Below, one piece after another: positions 1 to 7,021 of a stretch of DNA of 41,793 nt; position 1 is the first letter of the stretch, and each line of letters starts with the position of its first letter. Origin of the DNA: a virus; the IMG/VR virus record IMGVR_UViG_3300032954_000037, positions 1-41,793 of that record; one strand, given 5' to 3'. A program made the position numbers and the translations under genes. Below the pieces are notes generated by a model. The model saw nothing but the letters and a program-made list of their open reading frames with translations, was not told the origin of the DNA and did not search any database.

Positions 1-275
1 TGACGATCAGGGAATATTGCCTCAAGGAAGCGGCTGCGTGGCTCGCGGAGAAAGTTGACGGGATGGGGCGTTCGGGGCGTGACGGCTACGGAGCGACACA
101 GACAAGAATCACAAGCATTATCCATCAGTACCTGCATTACAGCCTCGAAACCATCGTCAAAGACGCCATCAAAAACGCGAACGCCATTCTCGTCGGCGGA
201 ATCGAAGAGACAGTCAAGATCAAGCTCGGAGAAATCCGCGACTCGCTGAAAGTATCGGTTGCGGTCAAGCAGTAG
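1..275 (+). CDS. Unknown protein, C-terminal half (continues the gene at 41526 if the genome is circular)
   Basis: The frame is open from the first base: bases 1-2 complete a codon and base 3 starts ACG. It runs to the stop at 275. No start with a ribosome site lies inside, so this is the 3' end of a gene. The gene entering at the right end of the window (41526-41793) leaves one G over, and G plus TG makes GTG in exactly this frame. The joined protein would be 180 residues. The sequence is helical and charged, with two similar stretches (IKAKISRELSQAIKDGIEN in the first half and ETVKIKLGEIRDSLKVSVA in the second). I do not recognise the family. Confidence 0.75.
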   Translation, partial: TIREYCLKEAAAWLAEKVDGMGRSGRDGYGATQTRITSIIHQYLHYSLETIVKDAIKNANAILVGGIEETVKIKLGEIRDSLKVSVAVKQ

Positions 276-310
276 CCCGGCGAGTAGTCGCATTGGGTGA
301 AAGGAGCGGC

Positions 311-703
311 ATGATGGACAAGCACACAAAAACTCCTTGGAAATGGGCCGATGGTTGGGATGGATACGTCGTTCCTGATCGAGAATATCAGGGCGAGAAG
401 TATCGCAGCCTTCAGTTATTGGGAAAGAATGGCGAAGAGGTGATCCCGATGCGAGTGGATCACTACAACTTGGAATTTGATTGCCATCCAGGTCAGCCGC
501 CAATATCCGAAGCCGACAGGAAACTCATCGTCCGCGCCGTGAACAATCACGAGGCCCTATTGCTGGCGGCGAAGAATTTCGTCGCGTGGGCTGACGAATG
601 CTGGGGATCGTGGGCAATCAACGACAAGGGTACGCCGAAAGCTAAAGCAGACTACGAAGCTGCAAAAGCAGCCATCGCCGCAGCCGAATCGGAGTCCAAA
701 TGA
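311..703 (+). CDS. Hypothetical phage protein, 130 aa
   Basis: A strong ribosome site (AAAGGAG) precedes two adjacent ATGs at 311 and 314; either could start the protein. The N-terminus has a TPWKW motif and the middle carries a segment like IVRAVNNHEALLLAAKNF. This is a pattern seen in many short phage early proteins whose function is unknown. The C-terminus is Ala/Lys-rich and helical. It overlaps the next gene by four bases (ATGA), so the two are likely translationally coupled. No catalytic motif is visible. Confidence 0.75.
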   Translation: MMDKHTKTPWKWADGWDGYVVPDREYQGEKYRSLQLLGKNGEEVIPMRVDHYNLEFDCHPGQPPISEADRKLIVRAVNNHEALLLAAKNFVAWADECWGSWAINDKGTPKAKADYEAAKAAIAAAESESK

Positions 704-939
704 ACGAGCGAGCCATCATCTGCCGATCCTGCTTGAACGTCTACCCGGATGTCATCACTTGCTCGACGTGCGACGGAATCGGCAAAGAGATTGTCGTGGA
801 GCGCCGCACATCATTGCCTCCGGTCGCGCTCACTCCTGAAACCAAGGTCTATCGCGGCGTGGCGTGGGTGATGCTGACGATCCTGTTCTGCTACGCCGTG
901 CGGTTCCTGATCCACTTTCACGCGGCGGTGAAACCATGA
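700..939 (+). CDS. Zinc-ribbon membrane protein, 79 aa
   Basis: Two CxxC pairs near the N-terminus (CRSC and CSTC, residues about 9-24) make a probable zinc ribbon. A single hydrophobic helix follows at about residues 53-72 (GVAWVMLTILFCYAVRFLI). The protein would be a small membrane-anchored zinc protein. The start ATG overlaps the previous stop, and the stop overlaps the next start. Function unknown. Confidence 0.7.
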   Translation: MNERAIICRSCLNVYPDVITCSTCDGIGKEIVVERRTSLPPVALTPETKVYRGVAWVMLTILFCYAVRFLIHFHAAVKP

Positions 940-1109
940 GCAGCGTGTGGATCGTGGAATGGAGATTCACTGACTCCCAAGAATGTTCTTGGAATTTCGC
1001 CTACGCAAGACCGTTCGCTACGAGAGAAGAAGCGGAGAGCAAAATGCCTCCCCGACACGGAATCGAGTACCGCATCGCCGAATACCGTCGCGTGGAGGAA
1101 AAGCCATGA
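936..1109 (+). CDS. Hypothetical protein, 57 aa
   Basis: The start ATG overlaps the upstream stop (ATGA), which is why I chose it over the longer upstream start in the same frame. The protein is small and soluble, with aromatic residues (WIVEWRFTDSQECSWNFAYARPF) followed by a charged helix. No family recognised. It sits in a chain of tightly coupled short early genes. Confidence 0.65.
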   Translation: MSSVWIVEWRFTDSQECSWNFAYARPFATREEAESKMPPRHGIEYRIAEYRRVEEKP

Positions 1110-1186
1110 ACCCCGACGCCATCGTACTTTTCATTCTCATCGCCGCAGTCGTGCTGTGCTTCACGCCGGGAAGGAAGAAGGGCTGA
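1106..1186 (+). CDS. Small membrane peptide, 26 aa
   Basis: A good ribosome site (GGAGGAAAAGCC then ATG) and an ATGA overlap with the previous stop support this short gene. The product is almost entirely one hydrophobic helix (AIVLFILIAAVVLCF) with a basic tail (GRKKG), typical of inner-membrane micropeptides. Function unknown. Confidence 0.6.
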   Translation: MNPDAIVLFILIAAVVLCFTPGRKKG

Positions 1187-1323
1187 TGCGCAACCACAAC
1201 AAAAAGAAATTGTGCACATCTTGCGGCAAAGTTAAACCGAGAGGCGCTGCGAAGATATGCGCGCGCTGCGCTGATCGTGGCGCTCGGAAGATTCTCGCAA
1301 TAATTCAGGGGAAGAAGGGCTGA
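1186..1323 (+). CDS. Zinc-ribbon micro-protein, 45 aa
   Basis: The ATG shares its A with the previous TGA (TGATG) and is preceded by GGAAGGAAG. The product is basic and has two CxxC knuckles (CTSCGK and CARCAD) about 17 residues apart, a simple zinc ribbon. Such proteins often bind nucleic acid or polymerase, but nothing here shows which. Confidence 0.6.
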   Translation: MRNHNKKKLCTSCGKVKPRGAAKICARCADRGARKILAIIQGKKG

Positions 1324-1324
1324 C

Positions 1325-1570
1325 ATGCGAATCGAAGTGACCGCAGAGGACATAAAGAATGGGGTATTCACGGATTGTCGCTCCTGCCCTGTCGCGTTGG
1401 CTCTAGATAGACACACCGGCGACTGGTGGAGTGTAGGAACCAGCACGGCAACTCGAATCGAAACGGGGGCGAGATTTCTTCTTCCCCCGAGCGCCTGTCG
1501 CTGGATTCATAATTTTGACTGTGGCGATCCCGTCGAGCCATTTTCTTTTGAACTGGAAGGGCTGAACTGA
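1325..1570 (+). CDS. Hypothetical protein, 81 aa
   Basis: It starts one base after the preceding stop. It contains a CRSCPVALALDRHTGDWW stretch; this pattern (R..CPVALAL.R..G..W.V) recurs in short phage proteins from several bacterial groups that I know only as hypothetical. Two further cysteines lie in the C-terminal half. No catalytic residues recognised. Confidence 0.7.
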   Translation: MRIEVTAEDIKNGVFTDCRSCPVALALDRHTGDWWSVGTSTATRIETGARFLLPPSACRWIHNFDCGDPVEPFSFELEGLN

Positions 1571-1571
1571 G

Positions 1572-1931
1572 ATGCGCAGAGACGGATATGACGAGCGCGT
1601 GACGAAGCTCCTGTTCCGCGAGGGATTCTTTCTGGATCGCCGCAGCTACTTGGGCCACACGGTCGACGACTTCGTGCCACATCTGCATCTTGAGGGCAAG
1701 GACAGATCGAATCTGCGCGTGTGGCTTTTCAGCAAGGGCAGGATGTGCCAGCTAAAACTCCCCGGCTGCGAAGGTTGGGCGACGGAAATGGATCACGTCG
1801 GGGAATCTGTAGACGCGGATCGCTTCGACGAGCGCAAGAAGGTGCGACGCGCTTGCGGTTCCTGTCATCGGAAGCGGCACAACCGAGTCATCAAGTCAGG
1901 GAAAGCGGAGGATGCACATGGCAGCGAATGA
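1572..1931 (+). CDS. HNH-type endonuclease-like protein, 119 aa
   Basis: The C-terminal half has an HNH/zinc architecture: C59 and C66, the core D74-H75 in the segment EMDHV, then C95, C98, H99 and H103 in the segment CGSCHRKRH. HNH proteins cut or nick DNA with one metal ion and the His as general base. In phages this size class acts in packaging, recombination or homing. The neighbouring ERF and exonuclease genes favour a role in DNA processing, but that is inference. The N-terminal 50 residues are unassigned. The stop overlaps the ERF start region. Confidence 0.75.
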   Translation: MRRDGYDERVTKLLFREGFFLDRRSYLGHTVDDFVPHLHLEGKDRSNLRVWLFSKGRMCQLKLPGCEGWATEMDHVGESVDADRFDERKKVRRACGSCHRKRHNRVIKSGKAEDAHGSE

Positions 1932-2739
1932 CCCGCATTACGAAGTACCGCCGGAGTTTGAACTTGCACCTGAGATTCCCTCGCACGCCGAGATGGTCGA
2001 AAAGCAGCGCCTCGAAATAATGAACGTCCCTACGCCGGGGCCGTCTGCCGTGACGCCGATGCGATTGCTCGAAATCGCCATGACGAAGGGAGTAGACGTG
2101 GACCAGCTTGCCAAGCTACTCGCTTTGCAGGAGCGGTGGGAGGCGAACGAGGCCAAGAAAGCCTACATCGCGGCGATGCGGGCATTCAAAGCCCAGGCGC
2201 CGGAGATTCTGCGTAACCGCACTGCGTCCATCGAGTCCAAAAAGGAGGGGGCGGCGAACTATTCCTACAGCTATGCCACGCTCGACAACGTGTGCGACGT
2301 GCTGGCTCCTGCCTTGAGTGCTCACGGGCTGACCCATCGATGGAAGATCAGCCAGACCGAGGGCAAGGTCCGCGTCACCTGCGTAATCACCCACGAATTG
2401 GGCCACAGCGAGGAAGAGAGCACTCTGGAGGCTGGGGCAGACCAAACGGGCGGCAAGAACAACCTGCAAGCCTATGGCTCGACTGTGACGTATCTGGAGC
2501 GGTACACGCTGCTCGCGGCGTGCGGGGTGGCCGTGAAGGGCGGGGATACTGACGCGGTGCCGCCGATGCCCGGTCTGGATATGTGCCTCAAGGCCATCGA
2601 AGAGGCCCCTGATACATCCGCCCTCCAGAAGATTTTCAGGGAATCGACCGCCAAAGCGATGCTCGCAAAGAATGGCCCCGCCATCATCACGCTCGGCGCC
2701 GCGCGAGACAAGCGCAAGAAGGAGCTGGAGGCCCAATGA
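1918..2739 (+). CDS. erf: ERF-family single-strand annealing protein, 273 aa
   Basis: Matches the ERF superfamily of phage recombinases, first known from P22 Erf. These proteins bind ssDNA and anneal complementary strands during recombination, and can circularise terminally redundant genomes. Recognisable stretches are AAMRAFKAQAPEI, then YSYATLDNVCDVLAPALSAH, then AYGSTVTYLERYTLLAACGV, in family order at about residues 80-200. I start at ATG 1918 because GGAGG sits six bases upstream; the earlier ATG at 1912 abuts the ribosome site. It overlaps by four bases the exonuclease that would make its ssDNA substrate. Confidence 0.9.
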   Translation: MAANDPHYEVPPEFELAPEIPSHAEMVEKQRLEIMNVPTPGPSAVTPMRLLEIAMTKGVDVDQLAKLLALQERWEANEAKKAYIAAMRAFKAQAPEILRNRTASIESKKEGAANYSYSYATLDNVCDVLAPALSAHGLTHRWKISQTEGKVRVTCVITHELGHSEEESTLEAGADQTGGKNNLQAYGSTVTYLERYTLLAACGVAVKGGDTDAVPPMPGLDMCLKAIEEAPDTSALQKIFRESTAKAMLAKNGPAIITLGAARDKRKKELEAQ

Positions 2740-3455
2740 GCAAATACGGCGGAAACTATATTCCCGTCGTTCAAGGGACTGGGGACTGGTTGCAGGTACG
2801 TCTCGGCAAGGTCACGGCCTCGCGCATCGCTGATGTGGTTCTAAAGCAGAAGAGCGGCAAGTACTACGCTGCCCGTGAGGACTATAAAGTCGAATTGCTT
2901 ATGGAATCTCTGACCGGGCAGGCTTGCGAGCACTTTGTGTCGCCGGCAATGGATTTCGGGGCGATAAACGAACCGCTGGCCCGCACGACCTACGAGTTCG
3001 CGGCATCGGTTGAAGTTGAGTCTGTAGGTTTCTTCGTTCACCCGACAATTGAGCGCAGTGGTGCATCTCCGGACGGTTTGGTGGGCGATGACGGCATGGT
3101 AGAAATCAAGGTGCCCAACACGACCACGCACTTAGGCTACCTTCTCGCCGATGTCGTGCCCGAAGCCTACAAGCCGCAGATGATGTGGCAAATGGCTTGT
3201 ACGGGCCGCAAGTGGTGCGATTTCGTTTCCTATGACCCTCGCCTGCCTGAAGAGTTTGGCATATTCATCAAGCGATTCGAGCGCGACAACGGGCTGATCG
3301 CTGCGATGGAATGTGAGGTCCTGAAGTTCATTGGCGAGATCAACGAAATGGCCGAACGGCTCTACGAGCACAAGGCGAAGCATATCCCGATGCCGCGCGA
3401 GGAATCTTTGGTGCCGCAATCCAGCATCCCCGACGCTGAGGAGTGGCTTCGTTGA
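2736..3455 (+). CDS. YqaJ-type (lambda-exonuclease fold) nuclease, 239 aa
   Basis: This is a PD-(D/E)XK exonuclease of the YqaJ viral recombinase family. Visible residues are the GAINE motif ending in E79, D113 in SGASPDG, and E123/K125 in the VEIK strand. Such enzymes resect dsDNA ends so that a partner annealing protein can load; here the partner is the coupled ERF protein immediately upstream. This exo/SSAP pairing is a standard phage recombination module. Its stop overlaps a homing endonuclease start. Confidence 0.9.
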   Translation: MSKYGGNYIPVVQGTGDWLQVRLGKVTASRIADVVLKQKSGKYYAAREDYKVELLMESLTGQACEHFVSPAMDFGAINEPLARTTYEFAASVEVESVGFFVHPTIERSGASPDGLVGDDGMVEIKVPNTTTHLGYLLADVVPEAYKPQMMWQMACTGRKWCDFVSYDPRLPEEFGIFIKRFERDNGLIAAMECEVLKFIGEINEMAERLYEHKAKHIPMPREESLVPQSSIPDAEEWLR

Positions 3456-3985
3456 ACATCTTTCCTAAACATAGGCTGGCAGAAATTCCTGGATTCCCGG
3501 GATATTTTGCCTGCGAAAACGGCTCCATATGGTCTACCAAGGATACCCACCGTCCTGCCGGAACCTATCACCGCATGGTTCTGCGCGTCACGAAATGGGG
3601 ATACCTCGATGTGGGGCTATCAAGAGACGGCAAAAGGCATACGCGGCTAGTTCACATTTTAATCCTAAATGCCTTTGTGGGGCCCTGTCCGCGAGGGATG
3701 CAGACAAGGCACTTGAATGGAGACGCATTGGATTGCAGGTTGCAAAACCTGACGTGGGGAACCCCGAAAGAAAACACGGAGGACAAGAAATTTCATGGAA
3801 CCCATCCATCCGGTTTCACGCATCCTCGGAATCGCCTGTCGGAAGCTGCGATTAGGGAGATTTTAACGTCTCGGAATAAAAGCACAGCATCGCAACTAAG
3901 TCAGAAATTTGGCGTATCTGTGGGGCACGTGAGAAACATAAGAGCAGGTTGCGCTCGATCTTCATTCACAAGGAATTTGAAATGA
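3452..3985 (+). CDS. NUMOD4-HNH homing endonuclease, 177 aa
   Basis: The N-terminal NUMOD4 DNA-binding segment reads EIPGFPGYFACENGSIWS. An HNH_3-type core follows (VHILILNAFVGPCPRGMQTR, then HLNGDALDCRLQNLTWGTPK). The C-terminal part looks like a resolvase-type helix-turn-helix (ASQLSQKFGVSVGHVRNI). Free-standing enzymes of this type cut a target lacking the gene and spread by repair. I chose TTG 3452, which overlaps the exonuclease stop (TTGA) and has GAGGAG eight bases upstream; GTG 3443 is too close to that site. It has probably been inserted between two operon genes. Confidence 0.9.
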   Translation: MNIFPKHRLAEIPGFPGYFACENGSIWSTKDTHRPAGTYHRMVLRVTKWGYLDVGLSRDGKRHTRLVHILILNAFVGPCPRGMQTRHLNGDALDCRLQNLTWGTPKENTEDKKFHGTHPSGFTHPRNRLSEAAIREILTSRNKSTASQLSQKFGVSVGHVRNIRAGCARSSFTRNLK

Positions 3986-4260
3986 ACTGCGAATATCACG
4001 AAGCCGAGGGCCAGATTGTTCCGGCGTCCCGGATGGTGAACGGGGAGGCCATGTGCGACGCGTGCATCACCGGAAAGCCAATCCGCCGCGATCAGGTGTT
4101 TTTCGAGTCACAGGACGCCATTGTTGCAAAACGGAGAGCCTATGAGAGAAAGCGGGATAGCATCTACCTCGCAAGACGGAGGGAGCTTCGGGGTGTCAAG
4201 AAAGGACGTGTACGTATTCCTGCGACTGTATTGGGGCGAGCGCGGCATTCTGGAGATTGA
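3982..4260 (+). CDS. Small zinc-binding protein, 92 aa
   Basis: Starts in an ATGA overlap with the homing endonuclease stop. The N-terminus has C3, H6, and a CDAC pair near residue 27, a compact zinc site (MNCEYHEAEG then EAMCDACITG). The C-terminal 40 residues are very basic and overlap another frame (4142-4330), so the true extent of the gene is less certain. Function unknown. Confidence 0.6.
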   Translation: MNCEYHEAEGQIVPASRMVNGEAMCDACITGKPIRRDQVFFESQDAIVAKRRAYERKRDSIYLARRRELRGVKKGRVRIPATVLGRARHSGD

Positions 4261-4330
4261 CTGGAAGCCTGCGTCACGTGAGACCGTGAACCAGTTCCGC
4301 ACCGCCGTCGCCGGGAGAAAGTGGGTGTGA
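4142..4330 (+). CDS. Hypothetical protein, 62 aa, overlapping its neighbour
   Basis: ATG 4142 follows GGAGAG. The C-terminal 40 residues look like a genuine small fold (DVYVFLRLYWGERGILEIDW). It overlaps the upstream zinc-protein frame by 119 bases, which is unusual in this otherwise lightly overlapping genome. One of the two frames may be shorter than drawn. No family recognised. Confidence 0.55.
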   Translation: MRESGIASTSQDGGSFGVSRKDVYVFLRLYWGERGILEIDWKPASRETVNQFRTAVAGRKWV

Positions 4331-4331
4331 G

Positions 4332-4475
4332 GTGGGAATCTGCAAAGAGAATTTCGATAAGTGCGTGCGCCAGCCGAAGAGCGCAGATGGCAAGCAGTTG
4401 TGTTGGGACTTTGCCTACGTGGAAAAGCCTGTGCAAATTGTGAAGATAAAGAAGAACACCCTAGCCACGAAGTAA
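4332..4475 (+). CDS. Hypothetical protein, 47 aa
   Basis: GTG start directly after the preceding stop, with GAGG overlapping the junction. The product has three cysteines in the first half (ICKENFDKCV, LCW) and a basic C-terminus. It is the last gene before an intrinsic terminator at 4545, so it closes the first early operon. Support is limited to frame openness and position. Confidence 0.45.
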   Translation: MGICKENFDKCVRQPKSADGKQLCWDFAYVEKPVQIVKIKKNTLATK

Positions 4476-4544
4476 CGCCCCATTGCAATCGTGCTTGGAC
4501 TGGAGTAATTTAGCTTATTGCTTTACGAAGGATGAGAAGCTCCG

Positions 4545-4580
4545 GGCCGTGATCTTCGGATTGCGGCCTTTTTTGTTTTG
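4545..4580 (+). terminator. Intrinsic terminator of the first early operon
   Basis: Ten-pair stem GGCCGTGATC / GATTGCGGCC (two G-T pairs) capped by a TTCG tetraloop, followed directly by TTTTTTGTTTTG. This is a textbook rho-independent terminator for plus-strand transcription. Confidence 0.9.
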
Positions 4581-4617
4581 ATGTAAATTGCTTCCTGTTC
4601 ACTGGATGGCTGCTCCC

Positions 4618-4636
4618 TTTTTGAAAGGGGGTGATG
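4618..4636 (+). promoter_or_regulatory. Hairpin over the ribosome site of the 42-aa peptide
   Basis: CCCTTT-TTG-AAAGGG ends inside the purine-rich ribosome site (AAAGGGGGTG) of the small ORF starting at 4634. If formed in RNA it would hide the Shine-Dalgarno sequence. Short loop and six pairs; regulatory meaning is inferred. Confidence 0.45.
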
Positions 4637-4762
4637 GCCCTGATAAGACAAACCCTGTGCCGTGGAATCAATCGTATTGGATATGCGGCGGTGGTAGCAA
4701 CGCTGTTGTCAGCTCTCTACCCTGCGCGGATTCTACTGGCACAGAATGGCGTGGCTCGGTGA
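4634..4762 (+). CDS. Small hydrophobic peptide, 42 aa, between two terminators
   Basis: The ATG is preceded by one of the strongest ribosome sites in the window (AAAGGGGGTG). The product has a basic N-terminus (R5, R10, R14) and one hydrophobic helix (GYAAVVATLLSAL), then ends shortly after LLAQNG. It could be a membrane micropeptide, such as a type I toxin or small holin-like peptide, or a signal-peptide remnant: LLA then Q resembles the cleavage sites of the exported tail proteins in this genome. The stop lies two bases before the next terminator stem. Confidence 0.5.
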   Translation: MALIRQTLCRGINRIGYAAVVATLLSALYPARILLAQNGVAR

Positions 4763-4763
4763 C

Positions 4764-4803
4764 GCCTGCTATCCGAGAGCCGATTTGGAGCAGGCCTTTT
4801 TTG
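4764..4803 (+). terminator. Intrinsic terminator after the 42-aa peptide
   Basis: Seven-pair stem GCCTGCT / AGCAGGC with an 18-base loop, followed by CTTTTTTG. With the terminator at 4545 it frames a unit of about 220 bases. Confidence 0.8.
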
Positions 4804-5049
4804 CGCTTGAAATTGTCTTGGAGGGGCGGCGGGAAAATTCAGGGGTTGAAATCTTAAACACCCGCCCATTCAATTCCAGCAAGGCGCAAGAGAACTTAGC
4901 CTTCGGCTCGTGAACCCACCATCGCGTCATTCTGCGCTCCTGGCTTTATCCTACAGAGGGTTTTGACTCCCTGTGTTACTCTCACCACCTTTGAATCTTT
5001 AAGGAAAAACCCCCGAGCTTGACTTAGGGTGTAGACTATAGACTGAGAT
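4804..5049. other. Gene-free stretch, left part
   Basis: I see no coding frame with a ribosome site. It holds two hairpins: GGCGGG (4828) with CCCGCC (4861), and ACAGAGGG (4953) with CTCCCTGT (4967, one mismatch). A TTGACT at 5019 is followed by TATAGA only 12 bases later, a spacing too short for a normal promoter. It leads into the structured segment at 5050-5420. Confidence 0.5.
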
Positions 5050-5073
5050 TTCGCCTGCGTCTACTTCCCTCCA

Positions 5074-5382
5074 TTGGCTTGGTAGGATAAGCGGCAGGAA
5101 AAGGTTCCCCGGACATGCAAAATTTCAACCGAGCTGAGACGGCCCCCGGCCCAGAGAAATCTGGGACTCAGCACCCTATAGCGTGTACCGGAGTGCGGAT
5201 GCATTCGCGCATTCACTGGCCCGAAGTCTGCATGGCCCCTACCTCGCAGACATCGCGCAAAGCGAACTAAGCCAACTGTCCCCGCAAGACACATTCCCTT
5301 AAAGATAGGGAACTGGGGGTAGACTTGCCTTTTCGATTATGCTATTGTGATTTCGCATCGATCTGATTTCCTACCAAGCCAA
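5074..5382. repeat. 14-bp perfect inverted repeat bounding a gene-free segment
   Basis: TTGGCTTGGTAGGA at 5074-5087 is the exact reverse complement of 5369-5382. The 281 bases between hold no gene. I read it as the closing stem of an RNA; a small non-autonomous insertion with inverted ends is the other possibility, but I see no flanking target duplication. Confidence 0.7.
5320..5348 (+). promoter_or_regulatory. Weak candidate promoter for a short RNA
   Basis: TAGACT, 17-base spacer, TATTGT: four of six matches in each box. Transcription from about 5355 would reach the terminator at 5385-5420, giving an RNA of roughly 65 bases. Low support. Confidence 0.3.
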
Positions 5383-5384
5383 AT

Positions 5385-5420
5385 GAGCCACTTCTTAACT
5401 GAGGTGGCTCTTTTATTTTG
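5385..5420 (+). terminator. Intrinsic terminator before the regulator gene
   Basis: Stem GAGCCACTTC / GAGGTGGCTC (one G-T pair) around a six-base loop, then TTTTATTTTG. Strong plus-strand rho-independent terminator. It insulates the regulator gene at 5457 from upstream transcription. Confidence 0.9.
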
Positions 5421-5421
5421 T

Positions 5422-5450
5422 TTGCACATGTACGCTTATCGTGGTATATA
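5422..5450 (+). promoter_or_regulatory. Promoter of the leaderless HTH gene
   Basis: TTGCAC, 17-base spacer, TATATA. Only six bases separate the -10 box from the ATG at 5457, so the predicted transcript would begin at or next to the start codon. An ACATGT palindrome overlaps the -35 box. Confidence 0.55.
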
Positions 5451-5456
5451 CGTCGT

Positions 5457-5678
5457 ATGACGCTCGATTCCTTCCGTAAGTATCTCGCACAGCAAGCAAA
5501 AGACGCCGGTTCACAGCGCAACCTCGCAAAGAAGTTGAAAGTGTCCCCGATGTTCATTTGCGACGTTCTTAAGGAGCGCCGCGATCCGGGCGAGAAACTT
5601 TTGTCTGCGATGGGATTCGAACGCACGGTAATTATCAAGCGGCAGGTGAATATCAAACCGAAAGGAAAACCAGCATGA
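5457..5678 (+). CDS. Cro/CI-like HTH regulator, 73 aa, apparently leaderless
   Basis: Residues about 18-50 (SQRNLAKKLKVSPMFICDVL) fit the XRE/Cro helix-turn-helix: a recognition pair with Leu-Ala-Lys spacing, then a short C-terminal strand and basic tail. It probably represses or activates a nearby promoter. The ATG has no ribosome site. The promoter at 5422-5450 places the transcription start on the ATG, as in lambda cI made from PRM. A terminator stands just upstream, so the gene begins a new operon. It overlaps the next gene by four bases. A related ACATGT-centred palindrome at 5997 is a possible operator. Confidence 0.75.
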   Translation: MTLDSFRKYLAQQAKDAGSQRNLAKKLKVSPMFICDVLKERRDPGEKLLSAMGFERTVIIKRQVNIKPKGKPA

Positions 5679-5908
5679 AAGAAAATAATCTAGAGCAGGA
5701 AGAAACTCCACGCGTTCAGAATCAGTGCAATGCGATGTGTCCGGTTAGTCCGCGCGAAGCGATTTTGCAGCGACTTGAAGCCGAAGAGTCGCACTGCATA
5801 TCGCGTTTGATGCGGTTGCGGGAAGCGAAATTGGAAGTGGTTCTTGCGACCGAGCGCGATTGCATGCTCTTCGACAAGATTCATGGCGTGTTCGGCGATA
5901 AGTGGTAG
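5675..5908 (+). CDS. Hypothetical helical protein, 77 aa
   Basis: ATGA overlap with the regulator stop and an upstream AAAGGAAAA support the start. The C-terminal 50 residues form one long amphipathic helix (REAILQRLEAEESHCISRLM onwards), a likely coiled coil. Co-transcribed with the regulator, so it may be an antirepressor or partner, but the sequence does not show this. Confidence 0.65.
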   Translation: MKENNLEQEETPRVQNQCNAMCPVSPREAILQRLEAEESHCISRLMRLREAKLEVVLATERDCMLFDKIHGVFGDKW

Positions 5909-5944
5909 CCGAGGGCCGCAAAATAACTGGGGAAGGGGATGACA

Positions 5945-5983
5945 ATGAGCGAGACGAAGTTCCCGCACCTGCACGCAAAATGA
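5945..5983 (+). CDS. Possible 12-residue peptide
   Basis: ATG at 5945 has a very strong ribosome site (GGGGAAGGGG) but the frame closes after 12 codons (MSETKFPHLHAK). It could be a leader peptide or a remnant. It lies just before the promoter at 5997. Confidence 0.25.
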   Translation: MSETKFPHLHAK

Positions 5984-5996
5984 CCTCATTTTTCGA

Positions 5997-6025
5997 TTGA
6001 CATGTCAAAGAGGTTCGTGTAGGTT
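5997..6025 (+). promoter_or_regulatory. Promoter with a palindromic operator-like site, leaderless gene
   Basis: A perfect -35 box TTGACA, 17-base spacer, weak -10 TAGGTT. The next ATG (6032) is six bases after the -10 box, the same geometry as the promoter at 5422. The -35 box is half of a 12-base perfect palindrome TTGACATGTCAA (5997-6008), a plausible repressor site. Confidence 0.55.
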
Positions 6026-6031
6026 CCTTCC

Positions 6032-6184
6032 ATGCGAATCAGAAAGAAAATAATCGGACTCAAACGCAAGCGCCACGGGACTCGTTATTGCTACGTCGTT
6101 CGGGGTTGTCGCTGCGACAAATGCACGGATGCAAACACGGCGTATCAGAACTCCCGCAACGCGCACAAGAAGGCTGCGAAGTGA
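6032..6184 (+). CDS. Small basic zinc protein of the HGTR type, 50 aa
   Basis: Very basic N-terminus, then HGTRYCYVVRGCRCDKC and a helical C-terminus ending HKKAAK. The pattern HGT-x(3)-Y-x(3)-GCxCxxC-x(2)-AN-x(2)-Y is shared with the minus-strand gene at 40906-41082, so the genome carries two paralogues. These short zinc proteins are common in phages and probably bind nucleic acid. No ribosome site precedes the ATG; the promoter at 5997 predicts a leaderless message. The last 21 bases lie in a direct repeat also found at 6981. Confidence 0.7.
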   Translation: MRIRKKIIGLKRKRHGTRYCYVVRGCRCDKCTDANTAYQNSRNAHKKAAK

Positions 6185-6198
6185 AGGAGACAAAAACG

Positions 6199-6914
<716 letters not shown>

Positions 6915-6918
<4 letters not shown>

Positions 6919-6998
6919 AGGAGCCGAACGAAGCCGAATTGTGCGTGTTAAATGACATGTCGCAGCGCACCCCCTTGCAGAAGAAGGCTGCGAAGTGA
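6915..6998 (+). CDS. Possible 27-residue peptide or gene remnant
   Basis: ATGA overlap with the upstream stop, then 27 codons ending in the 21-bp repeat (TPLQKKAAK). The shared tail with the 6032 gene suggests a truncated copy rather than a working gene. Confidence 0.3.
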
Positions 6999-7021
6999 AG
7001 GTCGCACAAAAAGGAGGGCAA

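Larger units (their letters stand above)
5050..5420 (+). ncRNA. Candidate structured non-coding RNA ending in an intrinsic terminator
   Basis: No credible gene lies here, but complementary segments are dense. A 14-base perfect inverted repeat (5074-5087 with 5369-5382) could close a domain of about 310 bases. Inside are GCTGAG/CTCAGC (5133/5167) enclosing CCCAGA-GAAA-TCTGGG (5150-5165, a GNRA tetraloop), GAGTGCG/CGCATTC (5191/5208), GTCTGC/GCAGAC (5226/5246), and TTCCCT/AGGGAA (5294/5307). An intrinsic terminator follows three bases after the closing repeat. Plus strand is inferred from the terminator. I could not find a convincing promoter for the long form. A shorter RNA from a weak promoter at 5320 is an alternative. 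Confidence 0.5.

Noticed and set aside
5019-5042. TTGACT...TATAGA as promoter of the candidate RNA
   Set aside because: Only 12 bases between the boxes, too short for a normal sigma-70 promoter.
5061-5294. 77-codon minus-strand frame over the gene-free region
   Set aside because: No ribosome site and no resemblance to a protein; it lies across the predicted RNA helices.
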